A DNA stretch of 64,000 bases from Roseateles sp. DAIF2 (GCF_015624425.1 NZ_CP049919.1:3534001-3598000), one strand, 5' to 3'. Positions 1-8,665 are shown, numbered from the stretch's first letter. Program-made: numbers and translations. The notes: generated by a model from the letters alone, not told the origin.

Positions 1-473
1 GAGGCCAGGCGCTGCGGCCGGCGCTCGGCGGCGGGCGCGGGCCGCAGGCGGTGGATCGCCAGCGCGGCCTCGTAGTCGAACCAGACGATGGCCTCGCCCT
101 TCAGATTGCGCCCGGGTTCGGAATCGAAGCGGCCGGCCGGCGTGATGCGCTCGCCCGGCGGGATGCCGCTCAGCACCTTCTGACCGACGCCCGGCGGCGA
201 CACATCGCCGCGGGCCAGGCCCAGCAGCGCCGGGCTGGCGCCGGCCAGGCGGCCATCGGCATGGAAGACATAGAGCCGCGCGGCCTTCTTGTCGATGATC
301 GCGAAGGGGCGGCCCCGGGCGTCGCCGTCCAGCGCCAGGCCGGCGGTGCGCCGCACCTCGGTCGGAAAGGATTCAAAACGAGAGGGAGAGTTCGGCGCCG
401 ATGCCAGCGCACAGCCGCCCGCCACCGCCATCCAGGCGCCCAGCGCCCAACGCATCATCCAACCAGAAGCCAT
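1..473 (-). CDS. L,D-transpeptidase-like protein, C-terminus cut by window edge
   Basis: The frame is open to the left edge, giving 157 codons without a stop. I chose the ATG at 473 because it supplies a hydrophobic N-terminal signal (residues about 6-22) ending near a Cys in the context VAGGC, so it may be exported or a lipoprotein. ATGs at 458 and 455 are alternatives. The mature part (RPFAIIDKKAARLYVF, ITPAGRF, IVWFDYEAALAIHRL) closely matches the intact gene at 632-1462, which ends in a YkuD-type Cys motif. The Cys motif itself would lie outside the window. These enzymes cross-link or modify peptidoglycan in the periplasm. The two adjacent same-strand copies look like an ancient tandem duplication. 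The family call rests on similarity to the neighbour. Confidence 0.75.
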   Translation of the reverse strand, partial: MASGWMMRWALGAWMAVAGGCALASAPNSPSRFESFPTEVRRTAGLALDGDARGRPFAIIDKKAARLYVFHADGRLAGASPALLGLARGDVSPPGVGQKVLSGIPPGERITPAGRFDSEPGRNLKGEAIVWFDYEAALAIHRLRPAPAAERRPQRLA

Positions 474-631
474 ACTGCCCGCCATCCGTCATGTCCGCTG
501 CGTCCAAGCCGGACGCGAGGAAGCACGCGATTGCCAGGCTTTTGTTGCAAGCGAATGCTACGGGAGACGGGCGCGCGCCAGCCCCGGAGAAGCCCCCGGT
601 TTGGCCCGCTGCTGCGCAATTTGGGCGGATT

Positions 632-1462
632 TCAGCGCGAAGCTGTAACCGTGGCGGCGTCCCTCAGCGCAGGGAACACCGATTCCAGGCTGCGCTGCTC
701 GGGCAGCACATAGACGATGCCGCCGCGGCCGCGGAAACCCGGCCACAGCACCTGCTCGAAGAAGGCCGGCGGCATGTTGACGCAGCCGAAGCTGATGCGG
801 TTGTCGCGCGGCGATGGCGAGGCCAGGCGCTCCGCCCGGCGCTCGCGCGGGTCGGTCAGGCGCACCCGGTGCATCGACACCGCGGCCTCGTAGTCGACCC
901 AGACCACCTCCTCGCCCAGCGCATTGCGCCCCGGTTCGGCCAGGAAGCGGCCGGCCGGCGTCGTGCGTTCCTCGGGCCGCACCTGATCGATCGGGCGCTG
1001 GCCGATGCCGGCCACGCTGTCGTCGCCGGCGGCATAGCCCAACAGCACCGGCGTCGCGCCGCGCAGGCGCCCGCCGGGCTCGAACACCAGCACCTGGGCC
1101 TGGCGCTTGTCGATGATGGCAAAGGGCCGCGCGCCGTTGTCGGCCGCGGCCACGACCCAGGCCGCGACGCGGCGCGCAGCCGGCGAGACCTTGGCCCCGT
1201 TGAGATCCAGGCGGCGCTCCGAGACCGGTTCGGTCGTTGCCGGCTTGGGCGTCGGCGATGTCGGCCGTGGCGGCCAGCCGCCCGGTTTGACCGGCGGTAT
1301 CAGCAGGGCCAGCAGGGCCGCGCCAATCAGCAGGCCCAGTTTCAGCCCGTCCAGCCAGGCGCCGGGCGGATCGGCGGGAGCGGTGGTCGGGGATGACAGC
1401 GAGGAGGGAAAGACAAGCGCCCCCCGGCAGCGCGAGGGCGCCAGGAGGCGGGACGGACGCAT
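632..1462 (-). CDS. YkuD-type L,D-transpeptidase-like protein
   Basis: A 276-residue protein with one membrane segment (residues about 38-56) and a Pro-rich linker (60-75) before a periplasmic catalytic domain. YkuD-type features visible are TPAGRF (169-173), a candidate His at 198 (SMHRV) and the nucleophile region SFGCVNMP with Cys227. Known family members form 3-3 cross-links in peptidoglycan or attach proteins to it. The motif is unusual: the common form is S-HGC-hydrophobic-R, whereas here it is S-F-G-C-V-N, so the HG His and the trailing Arg are both replaced. It lies upstream of and parallel to the related partial gene at 1-473, with 158 bp between them. Fold family is likely; the exact reaction is uncertain. 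Confidence 0.8.
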   Translation of the reverse strand: MRPSRLLAPSRCRGALVFPSSLSSPTTAPADPPGAWLDGLKLGLLIGAALLALLIPPVKPGGWPPRPTSPTPKPATTEPVSERRLDLNGAKVSPAARRVAAWVVAAADNGARPFAIIDKRQAQVLVFEPGGRLRGATPVLLGYAAGDDSVAGIGQRPIDQVRPEERTTPAGRFLAEPGRNALGEEVVWVDYEAAVSMHRVRLTDPRERRAERLASPSPRDNRISFGCVNMPPAFFEQVLWPGFRGRGGIVYVLPEQRSLESVFPALRDAATVTASR

Positions 1463-1478
1463 GGGTCGCCGCCGGTTT

Positions 1479-1805
1479 TTAGTTGCGGTCGGCCTGCGGT
1501 GCGCGCTCGGTCATCGGCTCGGGCGTGCTGCTGTTCGCGCTGTCGCTGGGCTGGCTGCTCGGGGCCGGCGTGCTGCTGGTGGCATTGGTGGCCGCGCTGT
1601 CGCTGGGCGCCACCGTGGAGCTCTGTTCCGGCTGGCTGCTTTGCTGCGGCATGCCCTGCTCCTGCGGCAGCTGCTGTTGCGTGGGCTGCTGAGCGGTCGT
1701 ATCGGCCGGGGCGGTCTCGGTGCTCGACTGGGCATAGGCAAAGCCGATGGCACCGACCAGGGTGACGGCGGCCAGGCCGGCGCTGAGCGTCTTGGATGTG
1801 GTCAT
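1479..1805 (-). CDS. small exported Gln/Ser/Pro-rich hypothetical protein
   Basis: A 108-residue protein. The start at 1805 is supported by a GAAGGAG ribosome site 7 nt upstream; a longer frame to 1865 has no such signal. Residues 1-26 form a clear Sec signal peptide ending in FAYAQS. The remainder is low-complexity, dominated by Q, S, T, P, A and acidic residues, with no Cys and no predicted fold, so it is probably disordered in the periplasm or outside the cell. It ends 16 bp before the transpeptidase gene at 1462 and runs in the same direction, so the two may be co-transcribed. No family recognised. Confidence 0.7.
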   Translation of the reverse strand: MTTSKTLSAGLAAVTLVGAIGFAYAQSSTETAPADTTAQQPTQQQLPQEQGMPQQSSQPEQSSTVAPSDSAATNATSSTPAPSSQPSDSANSSTPEPMTERAPQADRN

Positions 1806-2031
1806 GTCGTACTCCTTCGTAATGACAGATGGAAGAAGAGGGAGGAAAGCAACCGGCCTTCGCAACCGGCTGAGTCCAGTCTAGGTAGCGCGCCGCGCGG
1901 CGCTTGTGGGTCTGCGGCGCGGCCTGCTGTAGGACAAGCGGCACAGCGGGATGGCCGACGCGCCATCCGGTGCTCGCACGGCGAGCGCCGGACCCGCGGC
2001 ATGATGCGAGGCCAACTCCAAAGCCCAAGCC

Positions 2032-2928
2032 TTGCCGCCCTCGCCCGCTGTTCCCTGGTTTGCCTACGCCTGCCTGGCCCTGTCCACCGGCCTGGTCGGC
2101 AGCTATGTGGGCCTGTCCAAGCTGCTCCTGCTGGCCTTCCCGGTGTTCCTGCTGGCCTGGCTGCGCTTCGGCATCGCGGCGCTGCTGATGGCGCCCTGGG
2201 TCAAGCGCGCGCCCGAGGAACCGCGCCTGGACGCGCGCTCGCGCCGGCTGCTGTTCCTGGAATCCTTCATCGGCAACTTCCTGTTCTCGATCTGCCTGCT
2301 GTTCGGGCTGCAGCGCTGTTCGGCGGTGGTGGCCGGCGTGATCCTGGCCGGCATCCCGGCTGCGGTGGCGCTCCTGAGCTGGCTGCTGCTGGGCGAGCGC
2401 ATTGCGCGGCGGGTGCTGGCCGGCATCGCCTGCTGCGTGCTGGGCATCGCGCTGGTGGCCGGCGGCAAATCCGGCGCCGGCGAGACCTCCGCGCTGGGCG
2501 CCCTGCTGCTGCTGGCCGCGGTGTTCTGTGAGGCCGCCTATGTGGTGATCGGCAAGCAGCTGACCGCGCGGGTCTCGGCCCGGCGCATCAGCAGCCTGAT
2601 CAACCTCTGGGGCCTGGCCCTGGTGACACCGCTGGGCCTGTGGCAGGCGCTGAGCTTCGATTTCACCGCGCCGGCGCTTTCGGACTGGGCGCTGCTGGGC
2701 TTTTATGCTGCGGCGGCCAGCATGATCACGCCCTGGCTATGGATGAGCGGCCTGGCCCGCGTGCCGGCGGCGCAGGCCGGCGTGTTCATGGTCTTCCTGC
2801 CGATGGCCACCGCGCTGGTGGGCCTGCTGCTGCTCGGCGAGCGCATCAGCGGCGCCCAACTGCTGGCCTATGGCCTGGCGCTGGCCGGCGTGCTGCTGGC
2901 CACCGCACCAAGACGCTTGCGGGCATGA
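2032..2928 (+). CDS. EamA/DMT-family permease
   Basis: A 298-residue hydrophobic protein with about ten membrane segments arranged as two EamA-type repeats. Each repeat carries the typical LLGERI signature (residues about 120 and 266). This is the drug/metabolite transporter superfamily, which usually exports amino acids or small metabolites; the substrate cannot be read from sequence. The frame opens with TTG at 2032, and no in-frame ATG precedes the first helix, so this weak start is tentative. The spacing of 68 bp to the deacetylase gene at 2997 leaves operon membership open. Confidence 0.87.
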   Translation: MPPSPAVPWFAYACLALSTGLVGSYVGLSKLLLLAFPVFLLAWLRFGIAALLMAPWVKRAPEEPRLDARSRRLLFLESFIGNFLFSICLLFGLQRCSAVVAGVILAGIPAAVALLSWLLLGERIARRVLAGIACCVLGIALVAGGKSGAGETSALGALLLLAAVFCEAAYVVIGKQLTARVSARRISSLINLWGLALVTPLGLWQALSFDFTAPALSDWALLGFYAAAASMITPWLWMSGLARVPAAQAGVFMVFLPMATALVGLLLLGERISGAQLLAYGLALAGVLLATAPRRLRA

Positions 2929-2996
2929 CCCTCCCAACAAAAGCTATGGTCGGGGCCGCCGGCACCGTCCTATCGATGCCCTACCATTGAGCGCGC

Positions 2997-3881
2997 ATGC
3001 CGCCCCACACCAAGCCTCCCCACCTCCTCCCCGCCCCCGGCGCCGCCTTCGAAACCTGGCGCGACTGGGTCGCCCGCTTCGCCGCCCTGCTGACGGATGC
3101 GCCGGCCGACGCCTCGCCGATCGCCGCGGCCGCGGCCCGGCCGGGGCATTGCATGATCTTCTCGCCGCACCCGGACGATGAATGCATCGTCGGCGCGCTG
3201 CCGCTGCGCTTGGCGCGCGAGGCCGGCTGGCGCGTCACCAATGTCGCGGTCACCCTGGGCAGCCGGCCCGAGCGGCGCGAGCCGCGCTGGCGCGAGCTGG
3301 AGGCCGCCTGCGCGGTGCTGGGCTTCGACAATATGCGCCCGACCGAGCAGGGCCTGGCCCAGGTCCGCACCGAAACCGAGCTCCAGTCGCCCCAGCTCTG
3401 GCGCGCCCATCGGCGCTGCATCGCCGAGCTGCTGCAGGAGGAACGGCCCGATCTGGTGCTGGCCCCGCATGCCGGCGACGGCAACCCGACCCACAAGGGC
3501 GTGCACAAGCTGCTGACCCAGGCCCTGAGCGAGACCGGCCTGCCCTGCCTGCTGGCCGAGACCGAGTTCTGGGCCACGATGGAGACGCCCAACTGCCTGG
3601 TCGAGAGCGGCATCGACGACACCGCGCGCCTGGTGCAGGCCCTGGCCTGCCACCTCGGCGAGATCGAGCGCAACCCCTACCACCTGCGCCTGCCGGCCTG
3701 GCTGGCCGATGGCGTGCGCCGCGGCGGCGAGCTGATGGGCGGCGCCGGCAGCCAGCCGCCCGCCTATGCCTTCGGCACCCTGTACCGGCTGAGCCGCTGG
3801 GAAGGCGGCTCCCCGCAAGACCTGGCCCCGCAGCATTTCCCCGCCACCGCGCCGCTGAGCGGCCGCGAGTTCCTGCCCTGA
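2997..3881 (+). CDS. PIG-L/LmbE-family deacetylase
   Basis: A 294-residue protein with the zinc-binding signature SPHPDDE (residues about 55-61) and a downstream H-x-D/N segment (APHAGDGNPTHKG) typical of the GlcNAc-PI de-N-acetylase family. These zinc enzymes remove N-acetyl groups from amino-sugar-containing molecules. No signal peptide is seen, so it is probably cytoplasmic. Its stop is followed after one base by the start of an aspartoacylase/desuccinylase-like gene, so the two are almost certainly co-translated. This suggests they act on successive acyl or amide bonds of one compound. The substrate is unknown. Confidence 0.9.
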   Translation: MPPHTKPPHLLPAPGAAFETWRDWVARFAALLTDAPADASPIAAAAARPGHCMIFSPHPDDECIVGALPLRLAREAGWRVTNVAVTLGSRPERREPRWRELEAACAVLGFDNMRPTEQGLAQVRTETELQSPQLWRAHRRCIAELLQEERPDLVLAPHAGDGNPTHKGVHKLLTQALSETGLPCLLAETEFWATMETPNCLVESGIDDTARLVQALACHLGEIERNPYHLRLPAWLADGVRRGGELMGGAGSQPPAYAFGTLYRLSRWEGGSPQDLAPQHFPATAPLSGREFLP

Positions 3882-3882
3882 C

Positions 3883-4875
3883 ATGAGCACCGACACGACT
3901 CCTCAACCCGCCTTCCTGCGCATCCACCAGTTCGCCGGCCTGAAGCCCGGGCCGCGCCTGCTGGTCAGCGCCGCCGTGCATGGCAACGAGGTTTGTGGCG
4001 TGGCCGCGATCCGGCGCGTGATCGACGCGCTGGACAGCGGCGCGCTGCGCCTGAACTGCGGCACCGTGAGCTTCATTCCCATCGTCAACCCGCTGGCGCA
4101 CCAATTGGGCCGGCGCGAGGGCGATCGCAACCTGAACCGCAATCTGCGCCCGCCGGTGGTGCCGCAGGACTTCGAGGACCGCATCGCGACCCAGCTCTGC
4201 CGCTGGCTGGCCGAGCACGAGGTGCTGCTGGACCTGCACAGCTTCCAGGGCCAGGGCAAGCCCTTCGCGATGCTGGGCCCGCGCGACAACCGCGGCGAGC
4301 TGGAGCCCTTTGCCCATGCGCGCTCCGAGGGCCTGCTGGCCGCCTGCGTCGGCACCGAGCGCATCGTCGAGGGCTGGCTCTCGACCTATGCGCTGGGCCT
4401 GCAGCGCCGCGCGGCCCGCGCCGGCGACGGCAGCCGCCGCACCGCGCTGCAGCAGGACCCGCATTACGGCGTCGGCACCACCGAGTACATGCGCTCGCGC
4501 GGCGGCTATGGCATCACCCTGGAATGCGGCCAGCACCAGGATCCCGACGCGCCCGAGTTCGCCTACAAGGCCATCCTGCGCACCCTGGTGCTGCTGGGCA
4601 TGGCGGATGCCGATGTGGTGGAGCCGCGCCCGGCGACCCCGCCCGAGCTGCTGCAGCTCTACGAGGTGGTCGACCGCGAGCATGAGGGCGACCGCTTCGA
4701 GCGCGCCTGGGCCAGCTTCGACCCGGTAGCCAAGGGCCAGCTGATCGGCACCCGCTTCGACGGCACACCGGTGCTGGCGCCGGATGACGGCCGCATCGTG
4801 TTCCCGGCCGCCCAGGGCCAGCCCGGCGCCGAGTGGTTTTACCTGGCGCGAGCAAGCTCGAGGCAAGTCGGCTAG
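3883..4875 (+). CDS. succinylglutamate desuccinylase/aspartoacylase-like zinc hydrolase (M14-like)
   Basis: A 330-residue protein. The zinc ligands are visible as HGNE (residues about 34-37) and LDLHS (about 111-115), with RNLNRNL between them, as in AstE/AspA enzymes. These hydrolyse N-acyl amino acids or related amides. The ATG lies 1 bp after the deacetylase stop, giving a two-gene translational unit. It is not accompanied by the other arginine succinyltransferase genes, so an AstE role is unlikely. A shared pathway with the PIG-L protein is the better inference. The C-terminal 100 residues form a beta-rich domain common in the AspA branch. Confidence 0.88.
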   Translation: MSTDTTPQPAFLRIHQFAGLKPGPRLLVSAAVHGNEVCGVAAIRRVIDALDSGALRLNCGTVSFIPIVNPLAHQLGRREGDRNLNRNLRPPVVPQDFEDRIATQLCRWLAEHEVLLDLHSFQGQGKPFAMLGPRDNRGELEPFAHARSEGLLAACVGTERIVEGWLSTYALGLQRRAARAGDGSRRTALQQDPHYGVGTTEYMRSRGGYGITLECGQHQDPDAPEFAYKAILRTLVLLGMADADVVEPRPATPPELLQLYEVVDREHEGDRFERAWASFDPVAKGQLIGTRFDGTPVLAPDDGRIVFPAAQGQPGAEWFYLARASSRQVG

Positions 4876-4887
4876 ATTCCTGGTCCT

Positions 4888-5535
4888 ATGAAGATCGATT
4901 TCGTTTCCGACGTCTCCTGCCCCTGGTGCGCCATCGGCCTGAAGTCCCTGGAGCAGGCGCTGGCGCGCCTGCCCGAGCTGCAGGTCGAGCTGCATTTCCA
5001 GCCCTTCGAGCTGAACCCCGGCATGGCGCCCGAGGGCGAGGACATCGACGAGCATCTGGCCCGCAAGTACGGCCTGCCGCCGGCGCAGCTGGCGGCGAAC
5101 CGCGAGCGCATCCGCGAACGCGGCGCCGCGCTCGGTTTCGATTTCGCGCAGGGCGCGCGCAGCCGCATCTACAACACCTTCGACGCGCACCGCCTGCTGC
5201 ACTGGGCCGGCCTGCAGGGCGGCAGCCTGCAGCGCGAGCTGAAGCTCTCGCTGTTCCGCGCCTATTTCACCGAGGGCAAGGACCCGAGCAACCAGGCCCT
5301 GCTGCTGGAGCGCGCCGCCGCCGTCGGTCTGGATGCCGACGAGGCCCTGGCGGTGCTGGAAAGCGGCCGCTACGCCGACGAGGTGCTCGATGCCGAGTCG
5401 CTCTACCACTCGCTGGGCGTCAGCTCGGTGCCGGCGGTGATCATCAATGAGCAGCACCTGATCTCCGGCGGCCAGCCGCCGGAGGTGTTCGAGCAGGCGC
5501 TGCGCCAGATCGCGGCCGAGGCTGCAAGCGACTGA
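4888..5535 (+). CDS. DsbA-family oxidoreductase, FrnE/2-hydroxychromene isomerase-like
   Basis: A 215-residue thioredoxin-fold protein with a redox motif SCPWC at residues about 10-14 and the alpha-helical insertion typical of the FrnE branch. The cis-Pro loop is SSVPAVII. No signal peptide is present, so it works in the cytoplasm, unlike classical DsbA. It starts 12 bp after the aspartoacylase stop, so it is probably co-transcribed with that pair. FrnE relatives act as thiol oxidoreductases or isomerases; the substrate here is unknown. Confidence 0.9.
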   Translation: MKIDFVSDVSCPWCAIGLKSLEQALARLPELQVELHFQPFELNPGMAPEGEDIDEHLARKYGLPPAQLAANRERIRERGAALGFDFAQGARSRIYNTFDAHRLLHWAGLQGGSLQRELKLSLFRAYFTEGKDPSNQALLLERAAAVGLDADEALAVLESGRYADEVLDAESLYHSLGVSSVPAVIINEQHLISGGQPPEVFEQALRQIAAEAASD

Positions 5536-5608
5536 GCGACAAGCCGTACCCGGCTTGCGGCTCAGCGCGTACCCGCGATGAGTCACAATCAGACCATCCG
5601 TTTCATCA

Positions 5609-5634
5609 AACCGCCCCGCTCCCCCGGGGCGGTT
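5609..5634. terminator. 10-bp perfect GC-rich hairpin after the DsbA-like gene
   Basis: The arms AACCGCCCCG and CGGGGCGGTT flank a 6-nt loop. The hairpin sits 73 bp after the DsbA-like stop and 20 bp before the rdgC start. No strong T-run follows, so it is either a weak terminator or a structure in the rdgC leader. Confidence 0.5.
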
Positions 5635-5653
5635 GCATTTCCGATCACGACCG

Positions 5654-6670
5654 ATGTTCAAGAACCTGACGATTTACCGCGTGGGCGCCGCCTGGCAGCC
5701 CACCCAGCAAGAGATGGAAGCCGCGCTGGCCAAGGGCCAGTTCCAGCCCTGCGGCGCGACCGAGCCGCTGTCGCTGGGCTGGGTGCCGCCGCGCGGCATC
5801 GAGCATGCGCCGCTGGTCGAGGTGATCGACGGCCACCTGCACCTGAAGCTGCAGATCGAATCGCGCGTGCTGCCGGGCTCGGTGGTGAAGGAGCGCGTCG
5901 ACGAGATCGCCGCCCAGATCGAGGAGCAGACCGGCCGCAAGCCCGGCAAGAAGGCGCTGAAGGACCTGAAGGAACAGGCCACGCAGGAACTGCTGCCGCT
6001 GTGCTTCAAGAAGCGCAGCAGCATCCGCATCTGGATCGCGCCCGAGCAGCGCCTCCTGATGATCGACGCCTCCAGCCCGGCGCGCTGCGAGGAGGTGGTG
6101 AGCCTCTTGGTCAAGACCCTGGACGGCCTGGCCCTGCACCTGGTGCAGAGCGCCGAGGCGCCCGCCACCTGCATGGCCGCCTGGCTGATGGACGGCGTGC
6201 CGCCGGAGGGCTTCACGATCGACCGCGAATGCGAGCTCAAGAGCGAGGACGAGATGAAGTCCGTGGTGCGCTATGCCCGCCATGCGCTGGACATCGAGGA
6301 GGTGCGTCAGCACCTGAGCAGCGGCAAGCGCCCGACCAAGCTGGCGATGAGCTACAAGGACCGCGTCTCCTTCGTGCTGACCGACACCCTGGCCGTCAAG
6401 AAGATCGCCTTCCTGGACCTGGTGTTCGAAGGCCATGACAAGCCCGAGAAGGACGAGCAGTTCGACGCCGACGCGGTGATCGCCAGCGGCGAGCTGGGCG
6501 AGCTGATCCCGGCGCTGATCGAAGGCCTGGGCGGCGAGCATGACTTCCTGGCCTCGGCACCCGGTTCCGAACTGATCCCGCCCGATGTCACGGTGCTGGA
6601 CCTGGACCAGGCCACGCCGGCCGCCGCGGCCCAGGCGCTGGAAACGCTGGAAAAGGCGCCCTGGGACTGA
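5654..6670 (+). CDS. rdgC: recombination-associated protein RdgC
   Basis: A 338-residue protein beginning MFKNLTIYRV, the usual RdgC N-terminus. That is why the ATG at 5654 is preferred over the in-frame TTG at 5633. RdgC forms a ring dimer that binds double-stranded DNA without sequence specificity and restrains RecA loading. Conserved family stretches include ATEPLSLGWVPP and the charged central region (VVKERVDEIAAQIEEQ). It is slightly longer than the E. coli protein (about 303 residues), mainly at the C-terminus. It is transcribed alone, convergent with the glutathione transferase gene that ends at 6695. Confidence 0.95.
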   Translation: MFKNLTIYRVGAAWQPTQQEMEAALAKGQFQPCGATEPLSLGWVPPRGIEHAPLVEVIDGHLHLKLQIESRVLPGSVVKERVDEIAAQIEEQTGRKPGKKALKDLKEQATQELLPLCFKKRSSIRIWIAPEQRLLMIDASSPARCEEVVSLLVKTLDGLALHLVQSAEAPATCMAAWLMDGVPPEGFTIDRECELKSEDEMKSVVRYARHALDIEEVRQHLSSGKRPTKLAMSYKDRVSFVLTDTLAVKKIAFLDLVFEGHDKPEKDEQFDADAVIASGELGELIPALIEGLGGEHDFLASAPGSELIPPDVTVLDLDQATPAAAAQALETLEKAPWD

Positions 6671-6694
6671 GCTCGGCCTGACGCGCGGCCTCGC

Positions 6695-7372
6695 TCAGCG
6701 CTGGCGCAGGTCCTGCAGCCAGGTGCCGGCGCTGCGCGCTTCCTCCTCATGCTCGGCGTCGCGCCAGGTTTCGGCCAGCGCGGCGCGGTACCAGTCCTGC
6801 AGCGAGGGCAGGTCCAGCAGGCGTTGCAGATAGGCCTGGGCCGGTGCGGAGAGCTTCGGGCCATAGGTCTGCGCGCGCAGCGCCACCGGCGCGAAGAAGG
6901 CGTCGGCCGCGCTGAAGGCGGCGCCGGCCACGAAGGGACCGCCGAAGCGCGCCAGGCCCTCGCACCACAGGGCATCGAGCCGCTGCCAGTCGCGCAGCAG
7001 GGCCGGTGGCCAGGGCTCGGCGATCGCGACGCGCAGGCCGCAGTTCATCGTGTTGAGCGTGCGCAGGCTGCCGAAGCCGGCATGCATCTCGGCCGTGGCG
7101 CTGCGCGCCCAGGCGCGCGAGCGCGCATCGGCCGGCCAGACGCGCGGCTCCTGCTCGGCCAGGTATTCGGTGATCGCCAGCGAGTCCCAGATCAGCAGCT
7201 CGCCGTCGCGCAGGCAAGGGACCTTGCCGCTGGGCGAGAAGGCGCGGAAGGCGGCCGCATCGCCGAAGGGATGCTGCTCCTCGCGAAAGGCGATGCCCAG
7301 CTCGCGCATCAGCAGCCAGGGTCGCAGCGACCAGGACGAGTAGTTCTTGTTGGCGATCAGCAGTTCCAGCAT
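6695..7372 (-). CDS. glutathione S-transferase family protein
   Basis: A 225-residue protein with an N-terminal thioredoxin-like domain (residues 1-80) and an all-alpha C-terminal domain. The N-terminus has NKNYSSWSLRPWLLMRE, where the Ser pair probably supplies the glutathione-activating hydroxyl. The glutathione gamma-glutamyl site is visible as GKVPCLRDG followed by IWDSLAITEYL. This class conjugates glutathione to electrophiles or works in maleylacetoacetate-like isomerisation. It follows the helicase gene after 11 bp on the same strand, so the two probably share a transcript. Confidence 0.9.
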   Translation of the reverse strand: MLELLIANKNYSSWSLRPWLLMRELGIAFREEQHPFGDAAAFRAFSPSGKVPCLRDGELLIWDSLAITEYLAEQEPRVWPADARSRAWARSATAEMHAGFGSLRTLNTMNCGLRVAIAEPWPPALLRDWQRLDALWCEGLARFGGPFVAGAAFSAADAFFAPVALRAQTYGPKLSAPAQAYLQRLLDLPSLQDWYRAALAETWRDAEHEEEARSAGTWLQDLRQR

Positions 7373-7383
7373 GGGGCCGGATC

Positions 7384-8631
7384 TTAAGCGGACGGCGGTT
7401 TGCCTGCCGCTGCCGCTACGGCCGCCTCGCGCAGCTTGTCCTTCTTGCTCTTGCGGGTCTTGCTCTTGATGCCGCCCGCGCCCGGCTCGGCCGGCGCCAC
7501 GTCCTTGGGCTCGAAGCCGGCGATCTGCTCGCGCGGCACACGGGCCCCACAGCGCTTCTCGATCAGGCGGAAATGCGCCTCGGCCGCCGCCGGCACGAAG
7601 CTCAGCGCCACGCCGCTGGCGCCGGCGCGGCCGGTGCGGCCGATGCGGTGCGTGTAATCGGCCGGCGAGCGCGGCAGGTCGTAGTTCAGCACCGCCGGCA
7701 GCTCCGGGATGTCCAGCCCGCGCGCCGCCACATCGGTGGCCACCAACACCTGCACCGTGCCGGCCTTCAGCGCCGCCAGTACCTCGCGGCGCGTGCCCTG
7801 GCTGAGCTCGCCATGCAGGGCCGCGGCCTTGATGCCGGCCTTCCAGAGCTTGTCCGAGACCAACTCGGTCGCGTACTGGGTCGCGACGAAGACCAGCAGG
7901 CGCGACCAGCCTTCGCTGGCCAGCAGGTGGCGCAGCAGCGGCGTGCGCTTGGCCTCGTCGACCTGGATCGCGCGTTGCAGGATGTCCGGCGGCGCCTCGG
8001 CCGGCGCCTCGACGCGCAGCGGCTCGCGCAGCAGGCCGTCGGCCAGGGCCTGCACCGCCGGCGGGAAGGTGGCCGAGAAGAACAGGTTCTGGCGCCGCGC
8101 CGGCAGCAGAGCCAGGATGCGCTGCAGCTCGTCCGCGAAGCCCATGTCGAGCAGGCGGTCGGCCTCGTCCAGCACCAGCAGCTGCAGCGCGTCGAAGCGC
8201 AGCGCATTGTGCTCGACCAGATCCAGCAGCCGGCCCGGCGTCGCGACCAGCACATCGCAGCCGCCGCGCAGGCCCATCAGCTGCGGGTTGATCGAGACGC
8301 CGCCGAAGGCCACCGAGATCTTGAGCTTGCCCGGCAGCAGGCGCGCGATGTCGCGCAGTGCCTCGGCGATCTGCGCGGCCAGCTCGCGTGTCGGCGCCAG
8401 CACCAGCGCGCGCAGGCGCCGCCCCTCCCCGCCCGCCTGCAGCGCCCTCTGCAGCAGCGGCAGGCCGAAGGCCAGGGTCTTGCCGGCGCCGGTGGCGGCC
8501 TGGCCCAGCAGGTCACGGCCGGCCAGCGCCGGCGGGATCGCCGCGGCCTGGATCGGGGTCGGGTCTTGATAGTCGAGCTCGGACAGGACCTTCAGCAGCG
8601 CAGGCTCAAGGCCCAGGGGAGCAAATGACAT
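7384..8631 (-). CDS. DEAD-box RNA helicase, RhlE-like
   Basis: A 415-residue protein with all the helicase motifs: Q motif (DPTPIQ, about 23-28), Walker A ATGAGKT (46-52), PTRELA (80-85), TPGRLLD, DEAD (155-158), SAT (186-188), ATDVAARGLD and HRIGRTGRAG (328-337). The C-terminal 40 residues are Lys/Arg-rich and probably bind RNA. Such ATPases remodel RNA in ribosome assembly and mRNA decay. Overall organisation fits the RhlE group, but the exact orthologue cannot be fixed without a tree. It sits between ogt (35 bp upstream) and the glutathione transferase. Confidence 0.93.
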   Translation of the reverse strand: MSFAPLGLEPALLKVLSELDYQDPTPIQAAAIPPALAGRDLLGQAATGAGKTLAFGLPLLQRALQAGGEGRRLRALVLAPTRELAAQIAEALRDIARLLPGKLKISVAFGGVSINPQLMGLRGGCDVLVATPGRLLDLVEHNALRFDALQLLVLDEADRLLDMGFADELQRILALLPARRQNLFFSATFPPAVQALADGLLREPLRVEAPAEAPPDILQRAIQVDEAKRTPLLRHLLASEGWSRLLVFVATQYATELVSDKLWKAGIKAAALHGELSQGTRREVLAALKAGTVQVLVATDVAARGLDIPELPAVLNYDLPRSPADYTHRIGRTGRAGASGVALSFVPAAAEAHFRLIEKRCGARVPREQIAGFEPKDVAPAEPGAGGIKSKTRKSKKDKLREAAVAAAAGKPPSA

Positions 8632-8665
8632 GGAATGAATGAGAGAGAAGAAAGTAGGTTCGGGC

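Noticed and set aside
3250..5661. An 803-codon minus-strand frame opposite the deacetylase, aspartoacylase and DsbA-like genes
   Set aside because: It crosses three genes with unambiguous catalytic motifs on the plus strand and shows only shadow composition.
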